The notes: generated by a model not told the origin, from the letters alone. Positions 44,690 to 55,453 are shown, counted from the stretch's first letter. The stretch: DNA of 60,390 nt from Gammaproteobacteria bacterium (GCA_023266095.1 JAHFRV010000005.1:1-60390), one strand, 5' to 3'. Numbers and translations are program-made.

Positions 44690-45117
44690 GTGAGAGGTAA
44701 TGTCATCTCCTACATTGAGATGTGCCAAAAAGAAGGCACAAGCCTACAACGGGGAATGAATTTCCGCTTAAAGGGGCATCACTCAGTCATTCTTATGTCT
44801 GTTCGCCCGAACTCCCCATATCGTGACGAGGTGCAAGATGATGGGGCTGTGCTCGTATACGAAGGCCATGATGAGCCGAAGCGCAAGGGAAGTTCTGATC
44901 CAAAATCTCTTGACCAACCAGAACGGCAACCTGGAGGTACTCTAACTGAGAACGGCAAATTTCATATGGCAGCACAGCAGTTCAAGGCTGGTAAAAAAGG
45001 CCCTGACATTGTTCAAGTCTACGAAAAGATCAAAGCCGGCATTTGGACTGATAATGGGTTCTTTCACCTTGTCGATTCATAGATCGAGAACGACGGCATC
45101 AGAAATGTATTCAAGTT
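44690..45117 (+). pseudogene. Cassette 6: SRA/YDG-like protein, broken by amber codon and IS
   Basis: GTG start at 44690; the frame is open for 130 residues to TAG (45080-45082). It resembles the N-terminal domain of HNH-type, modification-dependent nucleases: HSVILMSVRPNSPYRDEV, LVYEGHDEP, then KIKAGIWTDNGFFHLVDS. After the TAG, the same frame continues as IENDGIRNVFKL until the IS at 45118, and the family normally has Trp where the TAG lies. So a TGG to TAG change plus the IS have broken it. The rest of the gene is not found beyond the IS. Confidence 0.65.
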
Positions 45118-46350
45118 GAGACCTTTGCACGAAACCCAAAAACCGCAAGCCCCATTGTTCAGGATTTGCGATAATACACCATCGCAGTGAAACGAAGATT
45201 TGGCGAAAATTATGGCCTGGAAAAATGTCAAACAACGCAGTCTGGCTGACAACCTGGCAGTCGAGCACAAAGCGATCACTGAGTTGGATGATGCGCATGA
45301 ATTAATTGATTGGGATCGGCTAGAAAGGCTATTAGCCGACATCCACAATAATAAAGCGCGGTGAATTGGCGTGGCCACCATTGATGATGTTTAAGGCGTT
45401 GTTGTTGCAATCGTGGTACGGACTGAGCGATCCGCAATTAGAAAAACAAATCGCCCGTGATTTAGTGTTTCGTCGCTTTATTGGATTGAGTCTGGCCGAG
45501 AGTGTACCCGATCACAGCACGCTGTGGCGCTTTCGCAACAAGCTCGACAGCCTTAATTTACGCGAGACCCTGCTGGCTGAAATCAACGAACAGCTGAGCG
45601 AAAAAACCCTGTACATCAAAAGCGGTGAAATCAGCATCGTCGATGCCCGCGTTATCAACGCGCAGCGCAACCGCCCGAACAAAGATGCCGAGGGCAAAAA
45701 CACGCAAGATCCCGAAGCCGGGTACGCAGTTAAAGCCGGTGCGGATGGCAAAGTCAAAAGCACCTATGGATTTAAGGCCCATGTCAATGTGGATGAAGAT
45801 GGCTTTATTAAAGCGGCAGGATTTACCGCAGGCAACGTCCATGATTCACAGTATTTCACCGAATTATTAAGTGGCACTGAAGCACACGTTTATGCCGATA
45901 GCGCCTATGCAAGCGGGAATACCAACCAATGGTTAGCGGAACGTGGCATTGAAAATCGCGTTTTAGAAAGAGCCTATCGCAACAAGCCGCTCACCGAAAA
46001 ACAAAAAGCGCACAACAAGCCATGCTCACCGATTCGCCGTATTGTTGAGCGCACGTTTGGCATTTTGAAATTGCATTGTGGTATGGCGCAAGCGCGTTAT
46101 CTTGGGCTGGCGAGAAATGCTAGGCGCTTTGGCTTGATGTGCATGATCTACAACATCAAGCGCGGCGTTTCTTTGCAGCGAGAGATAAACGATTTACAGG
46201 GTAGTTACGTTTAGAATTTGGGAAGCGGGGAATAAACCCCTCGTTATTGCGTTTTTGGCGGGGGAATTTCCGCCAAAAATAAGCGGCTTGATTTTTTAAA
46301 AGCCGAATAAAGCTTTTGGTGCGCATAACCGCGCTTTGTGCAAAGGTCTC
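45118..46350 (+). mobile_element. IS5-family insertion sequence
   Basis: 1,233 bp bounded by inverted repeats GAGACCTTTGCAC (45118-45130) and GTGCAAAGGTCTC (46338-46350), perfect for 13 bp. It encodes an IS5-type transposase. The flanks (AGTT on the left, TTTA on the right) do not match as a 4 bp target duplication, which suggests a deletion or recombination after insertion. Confidence 0.88.
45212..46214 (+). pseudogene. IS5-family transposase, frameshifted
   Basis: Starts at ATG 45212 as MAWKNVKQRSLADNLAVEHK and reaches a TGA at 45362-45364. The rest continues in another frame from about 45360 as GELAWPPLMMFKALLLQSWY. The break falls in a conserved part of the family (KARGELAWPP), so a small deletion or insertion near 45359 has split the gene. 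DDE residues remain visible in the second frame: SIVDARVINA, VYADSAYAS, and the final RIVERTFGILK. Not likely active unless frameshifting occurs. Confidence 0.82.
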
Positions 46351-46370
46351 TTTATGGCAAAGAAACTGTA

Positions 46371-47336
46371 TCACGACACTTTTTCGCCCGCCGCTTGCAG
46401 ATCGGCGTGATAAGACGAACGCACCATGGGGCCGCTGGCGACGTTGCTGAAGCCGAGTTCCTCGGCGAGGCGGCCGAGTTCGGCGAATTCTTCCGGCGGT
46501 ACGTAGCGCAGCACGGGCAGATGATGGCGGCTGGGTTGCAGGTATTGGCCGAGGGTGAGCATGTTCACGCCGTGGGCGCGCAGGTCACGCATGACGTCGA
46601 TGATTTCTTGGTTGGTTTCGCCCAGGCCGAGCATCAAACCGGACTTGGTGGGAATGTGCGGGTGCGCCGCTTTGAAACGTTGCAACAGGGTCAGCGACCA
46701 CTGATAGTCCGAGCCCGGGCGGGCTTGTTTGTACAAACGCGGCACGGTTTCGAGATTGTGATTGAAGACGTCGGGCAGCGCGGCGGCGAGTTGTTCCAAT
46801 GCGACTTCCATGCGCCCGCGAAAATCGGGCACCAGGATTTCGATTTTAGTCTGCGGCGTGGCGGCGCGGGTGGCGGCGATGCAGGCGCGGAAATGATCGG
46901 CGCCGCCGTCGCGCAAATCGTCGCGGTCCACCGAGGTGATCACCACGTATTTCAAATTCATCGCGGCGATGGTGCGCGCGAGATTATTCGGTTCCTCGCT
47001 GTCGAGGGCGTTGGGCCGGCCGTGGGCCACGTCGCAGAACGGACAGCGGCGGGTGCAGATGTCGCCCATGATCATGAAGGTGGCGGTGCCGTGGCTGAAA
47101 CACTCGCCGAGATTCGGACAGGACGCCTCTTCGCACACCGTGTGCAAACGGTGCTCGCGCAACACCGCTTTCAAGCGCGCTACCTCCGGCGAAGTCGGCG
47201 CCTTGGCGCGTATCCAGCTCGGTTTGCGCAAGGCCTGCACGGTCGGCTCTATCTTGATGGGGATGCGCGCCACTTTGGCGGCGCCGCGTTGTCGCGGGTC
47301 GTGAGGGACGTCGGGTTTTTCGTCGTTGGCGGACAC
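46371..47336 (-). CDS. lipA: Lipoyl synthase
   Basis: Radical SAM enzyme that inserts two sulfurs into protein-bound octanoyl groups. 321 residues from GTG 47336 with GGAGAG 6 nt upstream; the frame is open further upstream through lipB and is not coding there. Auxiliary cluster Cys are in [12 protein letters not shown] and the radical SAM CxxxCxxC in [10 protein letters not shown]. The stop lies only 20 nt from the IS end. Confidence 0.96.
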   Translation of the reverse strand: MSANDEKPDVPHDPRQRGAAKVARIPIKIEPTVQALRKPSWIRAKAPTSPEVARLKAVLREHRLHTVCEEASCPNLGECFSHGTATFMIMGDICTRRCPFCDVAHGRPNALDSEEPNNLARTIAAMNLKYVVITSVDRDDLRDGGADHFRACIAATRAATPQTKIEILVPDFRGRMEVALEQLAAALPDVFNHNLETVPRLYKQARPGSDYQWSLTLLQRFKAAHPHIPTKSGLMLGLGETNQEIIDVMRDLRAHGVNMLTLGQYLQPSRHHLPVLRYVPPEEFAELGRLAEELGFSNVASGPMVRSSYHADLQAAGEKVS

Positions 47337-47356
47337 GGATGCTCTCCGGAAGAAAT

Positions 47357-48025
47357 TTAAAGACCGGCGGTGTGAGGTATGGCGGCCGGCTCGGTTACTT
47401 CGGCTGCGCGCAGTGTAACACCCAGCCCGCGCGCCAAGTGAGCAATGAGGCCGCGCGCCACGGCCGCCATCTCCACCGGACCGGCCAGCGCACTGAGCTG
47501 GGTGACCCGTAAATCCGGGTAGCCGCAGGGATTGATGCGCGCGAAGGGTTGCAAATCCATGGCCACGTTGAGGCTCAGGCCGTGATAACAACAACCGCGC
47601 CGCACCCGCAGGCCGAGGGCGGCGATCTTGGCGCCGTCCACGTAGACCCCCGGCGCGTCGCGCCGGCCGACGGCGGCTATCCCATAGTCGGCGAGCAGGT
47701 CGATCACCGCCTGTTCCAAGCTGGTGACCAATTGCCGCACGCCCAGTTTCAAGCGCCGCAGGTCGAGCAGGGGGTAGACCACCAATTGGCCGGGGCCGTG
47801 ATAGGTCACCTGGCCGCCGCGATCGATCTGCACCACCGGAATAGCGCCGGGAGCCAGCAAGTGTTCCGGCTTGCCGTTGAGGCCCACGGTGAACACCGGC
47901 GGGTGCTCCACCAGCCACAATTCATCGGCACTGTCGGCGTCGCGCCGATCGGTGTAACCCTGCATGGCATTCCACACCGGCTGGTAATCCCGCGCGCCGA
48001 GTCGGCGGACCGTGAGGGTGAGCAT
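47357..48025 (-). CDS. lipB: Octanoyl-ACP:protein N-octanoyltransferase
   Basis: 222 residues from ATG 48025, overlapping the stop of the upstream gene (TGATG). It moves octanoyl from acyl carrier protein to lipoyl domains. Motifs: [41 protein letters not shown] and the catalytic Cys in RINPCGY. It pairs with lipA. Confidence 0.96.
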   Translation of the reverse strand: MLTLTVRRLGARDYQPVWNAMQGYTDRRDADSADELWLVEHPPVFTVGLNGKPEHLLAPGAIPVVQIDRGGQVTYHGPGQLVVYPLLDLRRLKLGVRQLVTSLEQAVIDLLADYGIAAVGRRDAPGVYVDGAKIAALGLRVRRGCCYHGLSLNVAMDLQPFARINPCGYPDLRVTQLSALAGPVEMAAVARGLIAHLARGLGVTLRAAEVTEPAAIPHTAGL

Positions 48026-48294
48026 CAAAAGGCCATCAGCACCTGCTCGGCGGCGACCAGGTCATGATAAATCGCGTCGAGCTGGGCGCGGCTGCTGGCT
48101 TGAATGGTGACGGTGACCGCCAGATATTTCCCGCCCGAACTGGCGCGGGTGGTCACCGCGCCCTCGGCGATATCGCCGGCGTGACGGCGGACGATGCCCA
48201 CCACCAGCGCATCGAAATGCTCGCTGGCGAGACCCATGGCCTTGATGGGAAATTCGCAGGGAAACCTGAACGGCGATTCTTCCGGTGTCTGCAT
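48025..48294 (-). CDS. ybeD: YbeD-family (DUF493) protein
   Basis: 89 residues. Small ACT-like fold protein with FPIKAMG near the N terminus and [13 protein letters not shown] in the middle. Always near lipB in gammaproteobacteria; possibly allosteric control of lipoate synthesis, not proved. Coupled to lipB by a TGATG overlap. Confidence 0.93.
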   Translation of the reverse strand: MQTPEESPFRFPCEFPIKAMGLASEHFDALVVGIVRRHAGDIAEGAVTTRASSGGKYLAVTVTIQASSRAQLDAIYHDLVAAEQVLMAF

Positions 48295-48360
48295 AACAAT
48301 GATACTCGGTTGGGCAAAGGGTTTGTGAAGTGTAGCGGCCGAAACCGGAGCGACCTCAGC

Positions 48361-49233
48361 TCATGCCACTGCCACGTCTACGCCCCGTTCACGCACTTGC
48401 TGTTTGTAGGCTTGATACAGATCCATCATGCGCCGCCACAATGGGCCGGGCTGGCCGTTGCCCACCGGCCGCTGATCCAGGCGGGTGACCGGCAGGATTT
48501 CCCGCGTCGAGCTGGTGAGCCACACCTCATCGGCGTGGCGCAGCGCCCCGACGGTGAAGCTGCTTTCCTCGTGAGGGATATGATTGGCGGCGGCCAATTC
48601 GAGTATCAGATCACGGGTGATGCCGGGCAGCAGGTACGGACCCTTGGCCGGCGTCACCAGCACGCCGCCGCGCACCATGAAGACATTGCTGGCCGCGCCT
48701 TCGGTGATCACGCCGTCGCGGATCAAGATGGCCTCGACCGCGCCGGCGTCGACGGCCTGCTGGCGCAACAAAATATTTGGCAGCAAGGTGATGGCCTTGA
48801 TGTCGCAGCGCTGCCAGCGGTTGTCGTCGAGGGTGATGGCGGCCACGCCATTTTCGGCGAGATCGGCGGGCAGCGGTTTGAGCGGACTGCTGGTGGCGTA
48901 CACCGTGGGTTGCACGTCCTTGGGGAAGGCGTGGTCGCGCGGCGCCGGGCCGCGGGTAACCTGCACGTACACCGATTGGTCACCGCCGCCGTTGCGCGCC
49001 ACCAGGCTTTGCAAGACCTCGCGCCACTCGGCGCCGCTCAGCGGATTGGCGAGGCGGATCTCCGCCAGGCTGCGAGCCAGCCGCACCAGATGCTGCTCCA
49101 AACGGAACAGGTGGGCGCCGTACACCGGGATGACCTCATATACACCGTCGCCGAACACGAAGCCGCGATCGGTGACCGGCACCCGGGCCTGTTCGAGAGG
49201 AAGATAATCGCCGTTCAAATACACCATCGTCAT
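48361..49233 (-). CDS. dat: D-amino acid aminotransferase (class IV)
   Basis: 290 residues from ATG 49233 with AAAGG upstream, 16 nt after dacC. PLP-dependent fold type IV: DRGFVFGDGVYEV at the N terminus, catalytic Lys in CDIKAITLLPN, and ITEGAASNVFMV. Lies between the PBP5-type carboxypeptidase gene and ybeD, a common gammaproteobacterial position, which suggests a link with D-Ala/D-Glu supply for peptidoglycan. Confidence 0.9.
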   Translation of the reverse strand: MTMVYLNGDYLPLEQARVPVTDRGFVFGDGVYEVIPVYGAHLFRLEQHLVRLARSLAEIRLANPLSGAEWREVLQSLVARNGGGDQSVYVQVTRGPAPRDHAFPKDVQPTVYATSSPLKPLPADLAENGVAAITLDDNRWQRCDIKAITLLPNILLRQQAVDAGAVEAILIRDGVITEGAASNVFMVRGGVLVTPAKGPYLLPGITRDLILELAAANHIPHEESSFTVGALRHADEVWLTSSTREILPVTRLDQRPVGNGQPGPLWRRMMDLYQAYKQQVRERGVDVAVA

Positions 49234-49249
49234 GGGAAATTGACCTTTG

Positions 49250-50419
49250 TTATTGCATCCAAAGCCGTACCGCGTCCAACGCGCGTTGCAGCATGCCGCC
49301 CTCGGCCACCGCACTCAGCGCCACCAGCGGCCGCGTCGCCAGCATCTCGCCTTGCAGGCCGATATTCAAAACACCGTAGCGTTGACCTTGAGCCGCGGGC
49401 GCCATGATGGGATGGTCTACCCGCATCTCCGCCTTGAGTTCTTGGTAAGCGCCGCGGGGAATAGTGAGATATAAATCCTGCTGCAAACCCAGCGGTAGAT
49501 TCTCGGCCGCGCCCTTCCATATCCGCACAGTGGACAGCGGCTGTTTTGCGCGGTAGAGACGATGGGTTTCGAAGAAACGGAAACCGTAGCCCAATAATTT
49601 ATCGCTCTCGTGAGCGCGCTCATTGTCGCCGGCGGTGCCCAGCACCACCGAGATCAGCCGCATGCCGTCCTGCTGCGCCGAAGCCACCAGACAAAAGCCG
49701 GCCGACTCAGTGTGACCGGTCTTCACCCCATCGACGCTCTTATTGCGCCACAGCAAGAGATTGCGATTGTGCTGGGTGATGTTGTTATAGGTAAATTCGC
49801 GGATGGCGTGCCATTTGTATTCTTCGGGAAAATCACGAATTAAAGCCCGCGTCAGAAGCGCGATATCCCGCGCGGTGGTGTAGTGCTGGGGATCGGGCAG
49901 CCCGGTGGCATTGACGAAATGGCTATGGGTCATGCCCAAGGCCTTGGCCTGCTGATTCATCAGCGAGGCGAATACCTCTTCACCACCGGCCACGTGTTCC
50001 GCCAAAGCCACCGTGGCGTCGTTGCCCGATTGCACGATCATGCCCTTCAACAGGATTTCCACCGGCACCTGGGTGCCTACCTGCATGAAGGAGCGCGAAC
50101 CTTCCATGCGCCAGGCGCGTTCGCTAATGGTGACCATGTCGCTGAGCTTGATGCGCCCGGCCTCGATTTCCTTGGAAACCAGATAAGAGGTCATGATCTT
50201 GGTCAGGCTGGCGGGCTCCATGCGCTCATCGGCCTTGGACTCGGCGAGCACCCGCCCGCTTTGATAGTCCATCAGGATATAGCCGCGGGCCGCCACCGCG
50301 GGCGGCGGCGGCGCGGCCACCGCCGCGATCGCAAATTGTTGCTGAGACAACATCAAGAGTCCGGCGAACAACGCCTGCACGATAAAACTAAGCTTGGTTT
50401 TCACGACACACCATTTCAT
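49250..50419 (-). CDS. dacC: D-alanyl-D-alanine carboxypeptidase (PBP5/6 type)
   Basis: 389 residues from ATG 50419, signal peptide ending near QQFAIAAVAA. Removes the terminal D-Ala of pentapeptides in the periplasm. Active site motifs SLTK (SxxK), SGN in VQSGNDAT, and KTG in GVKTGHTESAG. The C-terminal beta domain ends in an amphipathic membrane anchor. Whether it is dacA or dacC is not decided by sequence alone. Confidence 0.93.
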   Translation of the reverse strand: MKWCVVKTKLSFIVQALFAGLLMLSQQQFAIAAVAAPPPPAVAARGYILMDYQSGRVLAESKADERMEPASLTKIMTSYLVSKEIEAGRIKLSDMVTISERAWRMEGSRSFMQVGTQVPVEILLKGMIVQSGNDATVALAEHVAGGEEVFASLMNQQAKALGMTHSHFVNATGLPDPQHYTTARDIALLTRALIRDFPEEYKWHAIREFTYNNITQHNRNLLLWRNKSVDGVKTGHTESAGFCLVASAQQDGMRLISVVLGTAGDNERAHESDKLLGYGFRFFETHRLYRAKQPLSTVRIWKGAAENLPLGLQQDLYLTIPRGAYQELKAEMRVDHPIMAPAAQGQRYGVLNIGLQGEMLATRPLVALSAVAEGGMLQRALDAVRLWMQ

Positions 50420-50550
50420 TTTCGAGATTTCATCCGTTACTGTGGCCCGCGGCGCGGGCAGCTTGCTGGCTGGGAGAAGGCGAGATAGAGAGCGGAAAGT
50501 CCGGGCTATTCTAACGCGCCTCGGCGGCAATTGCAGCCCGGGCGCGACAC

Positions 50551-51405
50551 TCAATCGATTACCACATGCGCGTCATTCACCCCCAGGCCGTCGAGCCTGC
50601 GGGTCACTTGATCCACTTCTTCCACGCTGGAGAGCGGCCCAAGCCGCACCCGATACAGCGGACGGGCGCCGCTCTCTTCGCGAATCTGCACCGCGCCGCG
50701 GGGCGCCACCGGAGCGACGCGCTGCGACATGCGCTCGGCCTTGGCCCGTTCGGCAAACGCGCCTACCTGCAGATAAATGTCCGGTGCCGGATTGGGCGCC
50801 GGCGCGGCGGCGGTTGGCGCGGGCCCATCCTCGGGCGTCACCACCCGCACTTCCACTAAACCCGTGCCCTCAGCGACGATGCCCAGCTTGAGGGCGGCGA
50901 CGTAAGACAAATCGATGAGCCGATTATGGCGAAAAGGACCGCGGTCATTCACTCTGACGATGACTTTGCGCCCGTTGCGCAGATTGGTGACCTGTACGAA
51001 GCTGGGCAGCGGTAAGGTAGTGTGGGCCGCGGTCATGGCGTACATGTCGTAAGGCTCGCCGCTGGACGTGCGGCGGCCGTGGAACTTGGCGCCATACCAG
51101 GAGGCGATGCCCTGTGCTTTGTACGCTTCACCGTTCGCCAGCACGGTGTAGCGGCGGCCTTCCACTTCATAAAAAGCCGGGTTGCCGTAGCGACTGCGCG
51201 GTTCATTACGCGGAACAGCGTCGGCGACGATGTCGGGATTTAAATCTTTCGGCACGCCGGACGGAGGCAGGCCGTCACCCGAGGTGTCCAAAATGCCGCG
51301 AGAGGAACCGCTGCTTTTGGGCAGGCTGCTGCAAGACTGCAACAAGGGTAACAACATTATTGCCAGCAACAAGCCACGCATAGGCATCACAAAAAAGGGT
51401 CGCAT
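50551..51405 (-). CDS. rlpA: Septal-ring lytic transglycosylase RlpA
   Basis: 284 residues, lipoprotein signal with LLQSC. The double-psi beta-barrel has GIASWYGAKFHGRRTSSGE and VIVRVNDRGPF; the SPOR domain is at the C terminus (about 205-284). It cuts naked glycan strands. It lies in the rod-shape operon between mltB and dacC. Confidence 0.95.
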   Translation of the reverse strand: MRPFFVMPMRGLLLAIMLLPLLQSCSSLPKSSGSSRGILDTSGDGLPPSGVPKDLNPDIVADAVPRNEPRSRYGNPAFYEVEGRRYTVLANGEAYKAQGIASWYGAKFHGRRTSSGEPYDMYAMTAAHTTLPLPSFVQVTNLRNGRKVIVRVNDRGPFRHNRLIDLSYVAALKLGIVAEGTGLVEVRVVTPEDGPAPTAAAPAPNPAPDIYLQVGAFAERAKAERMSQRVAPVAPRGAVQIREESGARPLYRVRLGPLSSVEEVDQVTRRLDGLGVNDAHVVID

Positions 51406-51429
51406 TCGATGATGGTCTCTCGGTTCCGC

Positions 51430-52449
51430 TTAGTTTGATTCCGGTCCGCCGGACTGTACCGACCGTTGTTCCCATAACCGGCGAATTTCTAGGCTCAACT
51501 GATACACCGCCATGGCATATAGAGGGCTGCGATTATAACGGGTGATGACATAAAAATTTTGCAGCCCCAGCCAGTACTCCGGACCGCTCTCCTGCTGGAA
51601 GGCGATGAGGGCGACGGGAAGTTGATCGAGCAAGGTCACCGGGCTGTCCACGCCGCGCTTTTTCAGCTCGGCCCAGGGCAGCGACGGTTTGAGCCCCGCT
51701 TCCACCAAGGCCGGGGCTTGATCCCCGCTTACCGTGGCCGGCACCGCCACCAGGCCATTCCATTCCCAGCCGTGCACTTTGAAATAATTGGCGATGCTGC
51801 CGATGGCGTCGCTGGGGCTGTTCCACAAATCCCGTTTGCCGTCGCCGTCGAAATCGACGGCGTAATTGCGGAAACTGCTGGGGATGAATTGCGCCTGGCC
51901 CATCGCGCCAGCGTAGGAACCCTTCAACGCGAGCGGATCCAAACCTTCCTCGTGGGTGAGCAGCAGATACTGCTCCAATTCACCGCGGAAAAATTTCGCG
52001 CGCGGCGGATAGTCGAAGGCCAGAGTGGTAAGCGCGTCCAGCACCCGGTAGTTGCCCTGCTGGCGGCCGTAACGGGTTTCGACGCCGAGGATGGCGATGA
52101 CGATTTGCGGCGGCACCCCATATTGTTCCTCCGCCCGCTTCAAATCCGCGGCATGTTCCCGCCAAAACTCCAGTCCGCCGTCGATACGGGCGCTTTGCAG
52201 GAAAATCGGCCGGTATTGATGCCAGGGTTTACTTTCGGCGGGACGCGAAATGGCGGCGATGATGTCGTCGCGCACGCGCACGGCTTTGAACCAGTCCTCC
52301 AATTGGCCGCGGTCGAAGCCGTGCCGCTCGGTCATTTCGCCGATGAAGGTGCTGACGTCGTCCCGCTGCACGTATTCGGCGCCGACCGGTGCACCCGCGC
52401 AAGCCACCAAAGACAGAGACAGTAATAAAAGCATCCCACGAGAAGTCAT
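51430..52449 (-). CDS. mltB: Membrane-bound lytic murein transglycosylase B
   Basis: 339 residues, lipoprotein signal LSLVACAG. Slt35-type fold with catalytic Glu in ILGVETRYGRQQG and the family signature YAGAMGQAQFIPSSFRNYAVD. It lies 14 nt after rodA in the elongation gene cluster. Confidence 0.95.
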   Translation of the reverse strand: MTSRGMLLLLSLSLVACAGAPVGAEYVQRDDVSTFIGEMTERHGFDRGQLEDWFKAVRVRDDIIAAISRPAESKPWHQYRPIFLQSARIDGGLEFWREHAADLKRAEEQYGVPPQIVIAILGVETRYGRQQGNYRVLDALTTLAFDYPPRAKFFRGELEQYLLLTHEEGLDPLALKGSYAGAMGQAQFIPSSFRNYAVDFDGDGKRDLWNSPSDAIGSIANYFKVHGWEWNGLVAVPATVSGDQAPALVEAGLKPSLPWAELKKRGVDSPVTLLDQLPVALIAFQQESGPEYWLGLQNFYVITRYNRSPLYAMAVYQLSLEIRRLWEQRSVQSGGPESN

Positions 52450-52463
52450 AAATCAGCCCTGGA

Positions 52464-53597
52464 TTAACCGGACAACAAACGCCGGTGGGTGTGGATGGAC
52501 ATGAGGATACCGAACCCCGCCATCATGGTCACCAAGGAGGTGCCGCCGTAACTCACCAAAGGCAAGGGCACGCCCACCACCGGTAACAGGCCGGTGACCA
52601 TGCCGATGTTGATGAAGACATACACGAAGAAAGCGAGAATGATGCTGCCCGCCACCAACCGCGTAAAGGTGCTTTGCGCTTGGCTGGCGATATACAGCCC
52701 GCGGGCGATGATGGAGAAATAAATCAGCAACAGCACCAGAATGCCGATCAAACCGAACTCTTCCCCCAACACCGCGAAAATGAAGTCGGTGGAACGTTCC
52801 GGCAGAAAATCCAGATGGGCCTGGGTACCGTTGAGCCAGCCCTTGCCGTAAAAACCGCCGGAGCCGATGGCGATTTTGGATTGAATAATGTGATAACCCG
52901 AACCCAGCGGATCGTGTTCCGGATTCAAGAAGGTGATGACCCGTTCGCGCTGGTAGTCATGCAGGAAATACCAAAACACCGGCGCCACCGCGGCCAATAA
53001 GCCCAGTACCGTGAACACCAACCGCCAGGCCACGCCAGCCAGCAGCAACACGAACATGCCGGAACTCGCCACCAGCAAGCCCGTGCCCAAATCCGGCTGG
53101 CGGGCGATCAGCAAGGTGGGCACCACCACGGTGAGCGCGGCGATCATCAGAATCTTGGACGCCGGCGGCAAAGGGCGTTCCGCCATATACCAGGCCACCA
53201 TCAGCGGCACGGCGAGCTTCATGATCTCGGAGGGCTGAAAACGGATCACTCCCATATCCAACCAGCGCTGCGCACCCTTGCCGATCTCGCCTATCACCAG
53301 CACCGCCAATAATAAAATCACGCCGACGCCGTATAACCACGGTGTCCAGCGCTGGAAATGATGGGGCGGAATATGCGCCAGCACCAGCATGGCGCCGAAA
53401 CCCAGGCTCAGACGAATCAATTGCCGCGTGAGCATGTCGCTGTTCTGCGCGCTGGCGCTGTACAACACGGTCAACCCCACCGCGGCCAGCACCAGCAGAC
53501 CGACCAGCAGCGGGATGTCCACATGCAGGCCGCGCAACCAGAGGGTGCGCCGGTAGCGCCGGTCCGCCAAACGAACGAGTGAGTAATCGGTGGCCAT
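52464..53597 (-). CDS. mrdB: Rod-shape SEDS glycosyltransferase RodA
   Basis: 377 residues, about ten transmembrane helices. Peptidoglycan glycosyltransferase working with PBP2. SEDS features: [19 protein letters not shown], then [15 protein letters not shown] and a C-terminal [11 protein letters not shown]. It starts 2 nt after mrdA. Confidence 0.96.
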   Translation of the reverse strand: MATDYSLVRLADRRYRRTLWLRGLHVDIPLLVGLLVLAAVGLTVLYSASAQNSDMLTRQLIRLSLGFGAMLVLAHIPPHHFQRWTPWLYGVGVILLLAVLVIGEIGKGAQRWLDMGVIRFQPSEIMKLAVPLMVAWYMAERPLPPASKILMIAALTVVVPTLLIARQPDLGTGLLVASSGMFVLLLAGVAWRLVFTVLGLLAAVAPVFWYFLHDYQRERVITFLNPEHDPLGSGYHIIQSKIAIGSGGFYGKGWLNGTQAHLDFLPERSTDFIFAVLGEEFGLIGILVLLLIYFSIIARGLYIASQAQSTFTRLVAGSIILAFFVYVFINIGMVTGLLPVVGVPLPLVSYGGTSLVTMMAGFGILMSIHTHRRLLSG

Positions 53598-53599
53598 CT

Positions 53600-55453
53600 C
53601 TATGAACCCGACTTATTGGCGAAGTAACGATCCATCACGGCGCGCGCCACCGGTGCGGCTTCGCCGCTGCCGCTGCCGCCGTTTTCCACCACCACCACTA
53701 CCGCGATCACCGGATCGTCCACCGGCGCGAAGGCCACGAACAAGGCGTGGTCGTGCAGCCGCTCGGTCAGTTCGCTGGCTTTATATTTTTGGTTCTGCTT
53801 GATGCCGAACACTTGGGCGGTGCCGGTTTTGCCGGCCATCTGATAGGTGATGCCGCGATTGATGCCTTTGGCGGTACCGCCCGGATCGTGCACCACGCCC
53901 TCCATGGCGGAGATCACCGTCTCCCAATTGGCGGCATCGGCCACCGGCACCTTGCCGACATGCACCGGCGCTTGCAGCACTAATTGACTGGTGCTGGTCT
54001 GCTGGGTGGCGTGGAGGAGATGCGGCCGCCACACCTCGCCGCGGCTGGCCAGCATCGCGGTGGCCGCCGCCAATTGCATGGGTGTGGTCAACATGAAACC
54101 CTGGCCGATGCCGGTGATGAGCGTCTCGCCGGGATACCAGGCCTGGCGCCGCGCCGCCCGCTTCCAGTCCCGCGACGGCAGCAGACCGGCGACTTCGCCG
54201 GGCAGGTCGATCTCGGTCCGCCGGCCCAATCCGAAATAACCCAGGTATTTTTGCATGCGATCGATACCGAGGCTGCGGGCCAGGTTATAAAAATACACGT
54301 CGCAGGAACGCATGATCGCCAAGCGCACGTCGACGTTGCCGTGGCCGTCCTTTTTCCAATCGCGGTAACGGTGATCGTCGCCGGGCAGGGAAAACCAACC
54401 GGGGCAAAACGTGCTGGTATGCGGTGTGATCGCCTTATATTCCAAACCCGCCAAGGCCACCAGCGGCTTGACCGTCGAACCGGGCGGATATTGACCGGTC
54501 ACGATGCGATTGAACAAGGGTTGATCGGGCGACTGCCGCAACGTGTCGTAGTCCTTGGTCGAAATGCCGTTGACGAAGGAGGCGGGATCGTAACCCGGCA
54601 GGCTGGCCGCCACCAGCACCTCACCGTTTTTGGGATTGATCGCCACCACCGCGCCGCGTTTGCCGGTAAGCGCCAGCTCCGCCACCATTTGTAGATCGAG
54701 GTCGAGGCTGAGATAGAGATTCTGGCCAGGTATCGGCATGCGCCGCTCCAATACCCGCAGCACCCGACCCACGGCATTGGTTTCTTCGTGCTGGTAACCC
54801 ACCTGGCCGTGCAAAACGTCTTCGTAATATTTTTCCACCCCGGTTTTGCCGGTGTGGGTGGTGCCCCGGTAATTTGAGACGTCCAGCACTTTCAAGTCCG
54901 CCTCGTTGATGCGGCCCACATAACCCATCGCGTGCACCGCCAGCTCACCGAGGGGATAGTCGCGGGCCAGCCGCGCGCCGACGTCTACGCCGGGGAAACG
55001 ATGGCGGTTGACCGCGAAGCGCGCCACTTCTTCCTCGCTCAGCCGCAGGCGTAAAGGAATCGCTTCGTAGGGATGTTTTTGATCGAGGCGTTTTTTGAAT
55101 TGCTCGATATCATCTTCGCCGATGGTGATGAGCTGGGCCAGGGCCGCGAGCGTCCGGTCCATATCCTTCACCTGCTCGGGAATCACCTCCAGACTGAAGG
55201 CAGGCAGGTTCTGCGCCAGCAGCACCCCGTTGCGATCGTAGATCAAGCCCCGGGTGGGGGGCATGGGCATGATGTTGACGCGGTTGTTCTCGGACAGGGT
55301 GGAGAAGTGCTCGTGACTGATGATCTGTAAATAAATCAGCCGCACTACCACCACCACCAGCAACACACCCACCACCACCAGCGCCACCAAGATCCGGCTG
55401 GTGAATAAGTGGGTTTCGCGCAAATGATCTTTTAAATGAGTGCGTGGGGCCAT
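53600..55453 (-). CDS. mrdA: Penicillin-binding protein 2
   Basis: 617 residues, one N-terminal transmembrane helix. Class B transpeptidase of lateral wall synthesis. Active motifs: [10 protein letters not shown] (SxxK), [10 protein letters not shown] (SxD) and [11 protein letters not shown] (KTG). It forms a pair with RodA. Confidence 0.97.
   Translation of the reverse strand: MAPRTHLKDHLRETHLFTSRILVALVVVGVLLVVVVVRLIYLQIISHEHFSTLSENNRVNIMPMPPTRGLIYDRNGVLLAQNLPAFSLEVIPEQVKDMDRTLAALAQLITIGEDDIEQFKKRLDQKHPYEAIPLRLRLSEEEVARFAVNRHRFPGVDVGARLARDYPLGELAVHAMGYVGRINEADLKVLDVSNYRGTTHTGKTGVEKYYEDVLHGQVGYQHEETNAVGRVLRVLERRMPIPGQNLYLSLDLDLQMVAELALTGKRGAVVAINPKNGEVLVAASLPGYDPASFVNGISTKDYDTLRQSPDQPLFNRIVTGQYPPGSTVKPLVALAGLEYKAITPHTSTFCPGWFSLPGDDHRYRDWKKDGHGNVDVRLAIMRSCDVYFYNLARSLGIDRMQKYLGYFGLGRRTEIDLPGEVAGLLPSRDWKRAARRQAWYPGETLITGIGQGFMLTTPMQLAAATAMLASRGEVWRPHLLHATQQTSTSQLVLQAPVHVGKVPVADAANWETVISAMEGVVHDPGGTAKGINRGITYQMAGKTGTAQVFGIKQNQKYKASELTERLHDHALFVAFAPVDDPVIAVVVVVENGGSGSGEAAPVARAVMDRYFANKSGS

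Larger units (their letters stand above)
40177..45117 (+). other. Integron-type gene-cassette array (no integrase in window)
   Basis: Six cassettes are read on the plus strand, each ending in an imperfect palindrome bounded by an RYYYAAC-like left box and a GTTRRRY-like right box: split attC at 40635-42536, then 43035-43103, 43488-43554, 43808-43873 and 44604-44671. The cassettes have one gene (or two) each, short spacers, and base composition unlike the flanking chromosome. The right end is cut by an IS element. No tyrosine recombinase with integron features is present, so this fits a cluster of attC sites lacking integrase (CALIN), or the far part of a chromosomal integron. Confidence 0.85.

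Noticed and set aside
45114..46354. Four-base target duplication around the IS5 element
   Set aside because: Left flank AGTT and right flank TTTA do not match.
47337..47918. Extended N terminus of lipA
   Set aside because: The frame is open through lipB, but lipA homology begins right after GTG 47336, which has its own GGAGAG.
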